A stretch of 48,670 nucleotides of DNA, taken from the NCBI GenBank assembly GCA_021014945.1, contig MU266542.1:1-48670 (forward strand). The letters are read 5' to 3'. Positions 42,985 to 48,670 of the stretch are shown here, one piece after another (the first letter of the stretch is position 1; the number at the start of each line of letters is the position of its first letter). Both the position numbers and the translations under genes were made by a program. The stretch comes from Leucogyrophana mollusca (Eukaryota; Basidiomycota; Agaricomycetes; Boletales). Under the pieces are notes generated by a model. It was not told where the DNA came from and did no database searches. It saw only the letters and a list, made by a program, of their open reading frames with translations.

Positions 42985-44215
42985 CCCCTGCATCGTGCAC
43001 TGGTGTATCGCGTTGCACAGATACTCGTGTTCCCGCCGTCCGGCATGACGGAGAGGGAGAGAGAGTAGAATGGGGCGTCCGGGGTGGTCTTTGGGACGGA
43101 TGGGCGACCCGGAGACGGGATTCGAGAGGCAGGGCTCGGGATCAATGCCACGCGTGCAGGAAAGCGTGACGTGCCCCGACGACGCGGTTACGCGGGTGCA
43201 GTATAGGTGTGCCAGTGCCGCTGTCTACCCAAGACCCAAGAAACAGGTGCAGTCCCACGAGGAAGACTAGTATCAGCCTTGGCCCCGGCGGCCTCAAGTC
43301 CCAGAATCGGACCCTAGACGGCCTCGAATCCAAGGGCCCCAGGCGGTCTCGAATCTAATCCAAGCATCCCCGATGGCCGACTCACGGGGCCGAGTCGACA
43401 GCCCACGCACCGTTCCTACCCATTTCGCGTGACACGCAAAGAGGGCAGGATGCACAGTGAACGGTATGGATACATGGATGCGCAGCGTCGACGGTACGAA
43501 CAAAAGGATGCGCGGGGATGGCATGGGCCCATGCCAAGGCAGTCGCGTCCGCCGTTACGCCGCGGCAGGGAATTTATTCCCTGAGACCTGCCGCCTGAAA
43601 ACGCGCAGATGCCCGTGCCACGGGGAGGGTCGGGACGTGGCAAGCATGTACTTATCTTACACTTATGCTTGAGTATCATTAAGTTTTGCAGATGCAGCAT
43701 GAGTGCAGCCCCTGCGGCGCATTCGGAGGCATGCGCGGCAGAGATCATATACGGTGTCTGGGTATCCGAGTCACGCGTTGCAGAACGGTGTGGGGAAGTC
43801 GAAATACTGTATCACCGTGACGGGGGCGGGCACAGAGATTATGCCCATGAATGGACAAGCCTCGCCTTCGCCCGTGGACATCAAGCACGGTTGTTGGCAG
43901 CCGAGTGCTGAGCCGTGGGCGGGCCCTCGACGAGGTTCGCTTGTCGGGGTTGGTTTTGCAGCAGGTAAAGGCTCGTAGCGCCTCGAACAATTGACGATGG
44001 GTTGTTTGTCCTTGTTGAAACACAAAGGCATTGACAAACAGTCACAAACTGTGATGTGCCCCAACAGCGCTCACTGCTGCTTCTAAATGAAAATGTCAGC
44101 TTCTACGGCGTGGCGCGCTCCCCGTGGTGAAATACCAGTCATACACTCTTGAATTCCGAGTCACGTTTTGGAAGGTTCTAGCGGTGCACATCCACCGAGA
44201 GGTCATCCGTCCCAA
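42985..44215 (+). repeat. Repeat R1, plus copy B (longest plus copy)
   Basis: Follows FunK1 copy 3 and covers nearly the whole extent of the inverted copy at 26985-28290, including the end with GTGCATGACTGG-type sequence (44137-44165). Several small open frames on both strands are not conserved between copies. Confidence 0.7.
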
Positions 44216-44282
44216 GCTTTTGCACACTGCCTAGCACTGTGCCTCAGCGTTCATTCGTGTGTATTCCTCGCGTGCTGAACTA

Positions 44283-45508
44283 ACGTCTACGTCGGACCAC
44301 GCCCTCCTTTTCCCTCACCGGATGTGCTACCCGCACCCTGCCGGTGTGTGATCCACTTCAGGAAAGAGTCGTCAACCTGTAGGGCACGTGGAGGATCAAT
44401 CGCCGCGACATTGCCAAGGAGGGTGATATCTATCATGATCATCGACTTCACCAGTGTCAGGTCCCACATTGCACCATTTGAACGTGGCAATGGCTTATGT
44501 GGGGCGTACACACAACTGTCACATAAGTCTTACTACAATCAAGGAGCCTTGTGCGTAGTCCACACACGACGTCTCTGGTGGCCCACGTCCATCCCATTAC
44601 AGCATGGCTTTCAAGTCCACGCACGAGTTAATCATCGCTCTGGCTGACGCCATCGAAGGTGGGTATCTGTGATGTGAGTGCGACCCTATCTGCAACGTGC
44701 TGATATACTGTTTTGTAGCCCACAAGCATGCATACAACTCGGAGGATGCTGGTATTTTGCATCGCGATATTCGCGTGGGGAACATTATTCTAGGAAATGA
44801 TGGGACGGAAGGGCTTTTGATCGACCGGGATCTCTGCAAGCCGCTTGACGCAGTGTCGCGCAGACGACGTGATCGTGCGGTATGCTCATTCAACTGATAC
44901 TTGGACGATCTGATGCTCATATTATTCTGCTTTAGGGAACATGGCAATTCATGGCAGCGGCTTTGCTTCAAAATCCACAGGAGCCCCACGAACTCCAACT
45001 CCAAGACGACCTCGAGTCTTACCTCCACGTCCTAACATGGTCAGCCATTCGATGCTACCCCAGTAACATCAGCGCGTTGGAACGTGCCACATATCTCCGC
45101 CTCACATTCGACAAGACGATGGAGACGGATTATGGTATCGCCGGAGGGCTGCGCAAACGCGGCGCCCTCGCGGTTGGGCGGTATCTCCCCAGGCGTCTCG
45201 GCGAAGATTTCCAGTTTGCCGCGACCTCCCCGTTACTCGATCTTTTAAAGGCTTTCAGTCGTGGCTTTGCGGCTCGCTACCAGGTTCCACCGACCGAGGC
45301 TGCGCGCGAGAAGTTTGAGCGACGAAAAGCCCAAGCTCTAGCTGACAATAACACCATGTGGCTGGAAGATCTTCCTGATCACCCAGTTGAAGCATATGAC
45401 CGCGCACTAAGGGCTCTGGGCAACTACAACTGGGTCCTTTCGACCTTGCGGTCCTACGCAGAGGGGGAGCATGGTGCGTGGCCTATAGACGGTGCGACAA
45501 AGCGGTAA
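44283..45508 (+). pseudogene. FunK1 copy 4, 5' truncated
   Basis: Begins abruptly in exon 2 (VYVGPRPPFPSPD, 44284) directly after repeat R1. An in-frame TAG interrupts the first segment at about 44380, where parent copy 1 has KD before TWRID. The catalytic region reads GILHRDIRVGNIIL and LLIDRDLCKPL. The final exon (from 44937) is open to 45508, with an insertion giving ELQLQDDLESYLHVLTW. Loss of the N-lobe and the stop make it nonfunctional as a kinase. Confidence 0.85.
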
Positions 45509-45639
45509 CCCATGGCCGGCAACGAGCACGAGACGGCGATGCGGCGGACAATTCACTCTAACGGATAAACCAATAGAGAATCGTGTAAGGAGTCAAGGGT
45601 TATTGGTGTCTGGGGGATCAGGATCGAAGCGTAAGGCCG

Positions 45640-45960
45640 GCGAGCCCCTTGCATTGTGCACTATCATCCTGTGTTATACGGGTATCCGTATTCCCCCACC
45701 CAGCACACGGAGGAGAGGGAGAGCGGAGCAGAATAGCGCGTCCGGGGCAGTTTGGCGACTTTGGGACAGTTTGGCGACCCGGGGACGAAATTCGGGAGGC
45801 AGGGCTCGAAGGATCAACCCCACGCATGGAGGAAACGCGTGATGTCCCTCCAAAATGAGGTTACTCAAGTGCAATACTGGTGTACCAGCGCCGCTGTTGA
45901 CCCAAGGGACAGGTGCGGGTCCCACGAGGAGGACCTGGGCCCCCGGATGCAGACGGAGCT
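45640..45960 (+). repeat. Repeat R1, plus copy C (truncated)
   Basis: Follows FunK1 copy 4 and matches the start of R1 copy B, with GGTGTACCAGCGCCGCTGTTG (around 45883) corresponding to about 43207. It stops where the inverted FunK1 fragment begins. Confidence 0.6.
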
Positions 45961-45974
45961 GAAGGCGGGGGGGT

Positions 45975-46255
45975 GCCGAACGCTGGATATATTTGGGGAG
46001 AGGCCTGGGAAGACAGCGGTTGTTGGCCGTGGATTCCGATTTGTACAACCCCCCCGGGGACGACACCATGGTCCAATTCAGTCACCTCATCCAATATCCT
46101 GCGGAGATATGCGCCCCGTTCCAACGAAGTGAGGTTTCTGGGATAGTACCAAATACCTGACCATGTCAGGACGTGGAGGAAAGACTCAAGGCCATCCCGC
46201 AGTCCGTGGGTCTGCTATAGGCTTGAAGCAAAGCCGTGGTCACGAATTGTCATGT
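45975..46255 (-). pseudogene. Inverted FunK1 fragment (copy 5)
   Basis: The reverse complement aligns to the start of the FunK1 last exon: GGGAACATGACAATTCGTG (46255 downward), CTTTCCTCCACGTCCTGACA, then a protein-like ERGAYLRRILDEVTELDHG matching ERGTYLRLIFDE of the parent. Several substitutions and stops are present. It faces copy 4 and forms a partial inverted repeat with it. Confidence 0.75.
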
Positions 46256-47199
46256 TCCCTGCAACGGAGGAGTATCGGTGTCAGAAATCAACTTGGCATG
46301 TCGCACACCCTTTCAAATCCCACACATGCCATCTATACGCACCAACACCGACCGTTGCGTGCGCAGTATGGCCCGATAGCGATGGTCGTCGTGGCACTTT
46401 GGGAGCCGTTAGTCCCGACAGAAAGGGAGATATTCCAGAACATACAGTATACGCCACAACTAATGACATGTACAAAACACAGGGCAGTAAGGCCAAGTAA
46501 GTGGGATGCATGTGCGGGAAGTGGTGAGTGCATGAAGTCAACCAATATGACTCTGAGACTGGACCTCGATTATTAACACGTAGGCAGACCGTATTGCAAG
46601 GGATCGACTGGGATAGGAGACATTCCCGCCTTTGAGTAAGGGCAAGCAAAGGACGAAACCGTTCCCTAATAGTTTGCCCTAGTATTTGCGGGATCGATAT
46701 CGGATGTAAGTGGGACTTCGTAGTCGTCGCACGTAACTTCAGAGAAGTGTAGCTTCTGTGTCACCTTCGGGTTATTCCACTGCACAAGAACCATCCATAA
46801 ATCCGTTGTAAAAGGGTTAGTACGAAGGAAAGAGGACGCACGACAGTAATCCCAGGCTGTTGTGCAGGGCACGCGAACACCCTTGGCAGCACTTTTCGGG
46901 GGCAATAACCATCTGTTAGATGAGTTTTTGTGTTATGGGAAACTGGTCTGTTAGATGGCCTCTCCGAAGGGTCCTACTATTATTACCGAGAGGGTATAGA
47001 GCACTCCGGAGGGACCTTTCCACGAGGGTTTGTAATATTTTTTCGAGGCTTTTGGTGGATTTGCGGGTTGAGTTCAGAGCCTCTCGAGAGGCTCTTGTGG
47101 TACTGTATACAGCAGGAAATTTATGATGAAACATTGTGTACTTTTCTTATAACTAATGTACACAAAATACTAAACTGTAAATCTGACCTACTGCTCGAA
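46256..47199. other. No supported gene
   Basis: Short frames only. A minus frame at 46666-46905 (MPPKSAAKGV...) looks protein-like in part but matches nothing I recognise. A 20-bp perfect palindrome is at 47076-47095. Confidence 0.4.
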
Positions 47200-48179
47200 T
47201 GAGGCACGGAAGGGTCGCGAAGGCAGCACACGATGTGCCAGCATGGGCGGGATTGTGGCGGTCACGCAGTAGGGTGCAAACGGGGACGGACGGTGGGCGG
47301 GAGGGCGAAAGAAGGGGTGCCGCCGACTGTAGCATTGGACTTACTGGGCATGGGGACGTGCGCGGGAACAAACAGCTTATGTGCTGTGCTCGTATCTGCT
47401 CGTATGTGCGGTTCTGGTGGCCGTGGTCGACTCATCAGCATAGCCAGGTTCGAGACTGACTCACTGTGCTTGTTCCCGCCCTCTTGCCCGCTCCTGCTCC
47501 CTCGGCTCTTCACCGCCTCTCCTGTGCGTCTCCTCGTGATCCTACCGTTTACCTTGCGTGTGGAATTGTTGGCACTGTTTCGAATCTGACTGTCGCGTAT
47601 TATGCGTCGTGGTTTGTTGATTGTAAAGTGAAGGCGCGGGAATGGACGAGATAGGCACTGACATCGAGCTTCTAAGAAGTCGGCGGTGTCGATTCTTGAT
47701 ACTCCTCAGCCATCGAAAAAGAAATGAGCATGCTTTATTGGGATGAGGGACCCTCTCGAGAGCCTCTCTCACCGCTTTTGGGCCGACCTGATCAGCCAAT
47801 CACAGGACGAATAAAGTTCGTACTGAAAGTAAAACACACATACCAGCTGTTCTACTTCGCGTAGCGCCACTTCGACGTCTCAGAAATGATTATTTAGATA
47901 GCCCGTAGTGTCTCGTAGCCCAAGAGGGGTCGCCTGTGCAATGGAACGAGCTGTGGACATCATCGAAACCATTAGTTGCATAGATTCCACACAAGGAACC
48001 ACCAATATGCGGCGAGTTCCCACAAGTACCACTTGTGTATTTCGAGTTCGCAAAACTCGGAGATCGTTGAACAGGCTAAAAGACCTACTTGACAAGCACA
48101 ACTGAAGAGCGCTTTGATATCATGATGGTACTAACAGTCGCACTTGCAGAATAGATAGTAGAACACTACATAGAAGCTG
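47200..48179. other. No supported gene
   Basis: Overlapping open frames of 60-118 codons on both strands without recognised domains or clear splice sites. Confidence 0.4.
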
Positions 48180-48670
48180 CAGAGGGTGGAGAGAAGACAA
48201 GATAGGGTGCAGAAAGGTACAAGAAGGCGACCCAAGGGCGTGAGAGGGCACAGGACGGTGCGGATGGCACCAGAAGGCGGGAGAGAGCACCAGGAGGTGT
48301 GGAAGGGAACAGGGTGGTGAAAAGGGCACGGGAGGGCACAGGAGGGTGTGGGAGGGTGCAGGAGGGCGGAAGACAGAGCGGGAAGGCGCAGGGAGGTGCT
48401 GAGAAGGTGCAGGGAGGTACGGAAATGGTGCAGGAACCATGCAGGAGGGTGTGAGAAGGGGTGAGAAGGCGCGGGACGGCGCAAGAGGGTGCGGGAGGGT
48501 GTGGGAGGGTGCGAGAGGGTGCGAGAGGGTGCGGGAGGGCGCAGGAGAGCGCGAGAGGGTGCAGGGAGGTATCAGGAGACGCGGGAAGGTGTGAGAGGGT
48601 GCGGGGAGGTGCGGGGAGGTGCGAGACAGAGCGGGAGGCTGCAGGGAGGTGCCGATAGGGCGCAGGAGGG
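48180..48670. repeat. G-rich minisatellite, runs off the window
   Basis: Imperfect tandem repeats of a roughly 10-11 bp purine-rich unit (consensus near GGGAGGGTGC), most regular at 48480-48600. Strand asymmetry (G on plus, C on minus) makes long frames open on both strands (for example minus 48131-48484), which are artefacts of composition. Confidence 0.85.

Noticed and set aside
46163..46576. Plus-strand frame starting MSGRGGKTQG, resembling a histone H2A start
   Set aside because: The DNA is the reverse complement of the FunK1 last exon (CTTTCCTCCACGTCC region), and the rest of the frame has no histone fold.
48120..48670. Pro/Ser/His-rich minus and Gly/Arg-rich plus frames at the end
   Set aside because: They are products of the minisatellite unit lacking stops; no start context, introns or domain.

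Overview
The window is nuclear DNA from a filamentous basidiomycete, most likely an Agaricomycete. Genes are broken by many 48-80 nt GT-AG introns, some exons are only 4-18 nt long, and the families present are typical of mushroom genomes: DUF6534 membrane proteins, FunK1 kinases, an Asteroid/XPG-like protein and Tc1/mariner DDE transposases. No organism-specific marker was found, so no genus is proposed.

Left part (1-10.97 kb, mostly single-copy): a DUF6534 membrane-protein gene (1182-3111), a small secreted cysteine-containing protein (4062-4601), a decayed type-B carboxylesterase (about 5039-6470), a 451-bp Tc1/mariner-type MITE with perfect 23-bp ends (6697-7147), an intact Asteroid/XPG-like gene (7315-9924) and a small conserved gene of unknown function (10446-10967).

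Mobile element and housekeeping genes (11-19.6 kb): a 3168-bp Tc1/mariner element (11166-14333) with 95-bp terminal inverted repeats and a TA duplication. It carries two convergent intron-containing genes, an intact DD34E transposase and a 502-aa passenger protein with a Cys motif and a SAM-like end. This is the most notable object in the window. It is followed by a NAD kinase (minus strand) and an SDR dehydrogenase (plus strand), with about 2 kb of unassigned sequence between them.

FunK1 and FAD-oxidase region (19.9-29.1 kb): a 972-bp hAT-type non-autonomous element (30-bp ends, 8-bp duplication) sits just upstream of a complete 788-aa FunK1 kinase gene. Then comes a complete six-exon FAD-linked (BBE-like) oxidase on the minus strand. 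Its last 250 bp and 3' flank are duplicated about 4.4 kb away.

Right part (29-48.7 kb): a repeat-rich, duplicated landscape. 29.1-34.7 kb is a mosaic of diverged copies of an unidentified sequence. After it come an intact glucosamine-6-phosphate deaminase, a FunK1 pseudogene, an intact nicotinamidase with an internal duplication, then a deleted deaminase copy followed by further FunK1 pseudogenes. The order deaminase - FunK1 - shared downstream repeat occurs twice, and FunK1 - repeat a third time, so this is a tandem segmental duplication decaying by deletion. The window ends in a G-rich minisatellite.

The genes do not form one pathway. The metabolic genes (NAD kinase, nicotinamidase, SDR, FAD oxidase) share cofactor chemistry only, and I infer no cluster. 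The main story is genome dynamics: two transposon superfamilies plus segmental duplication around a FunK1 locus.
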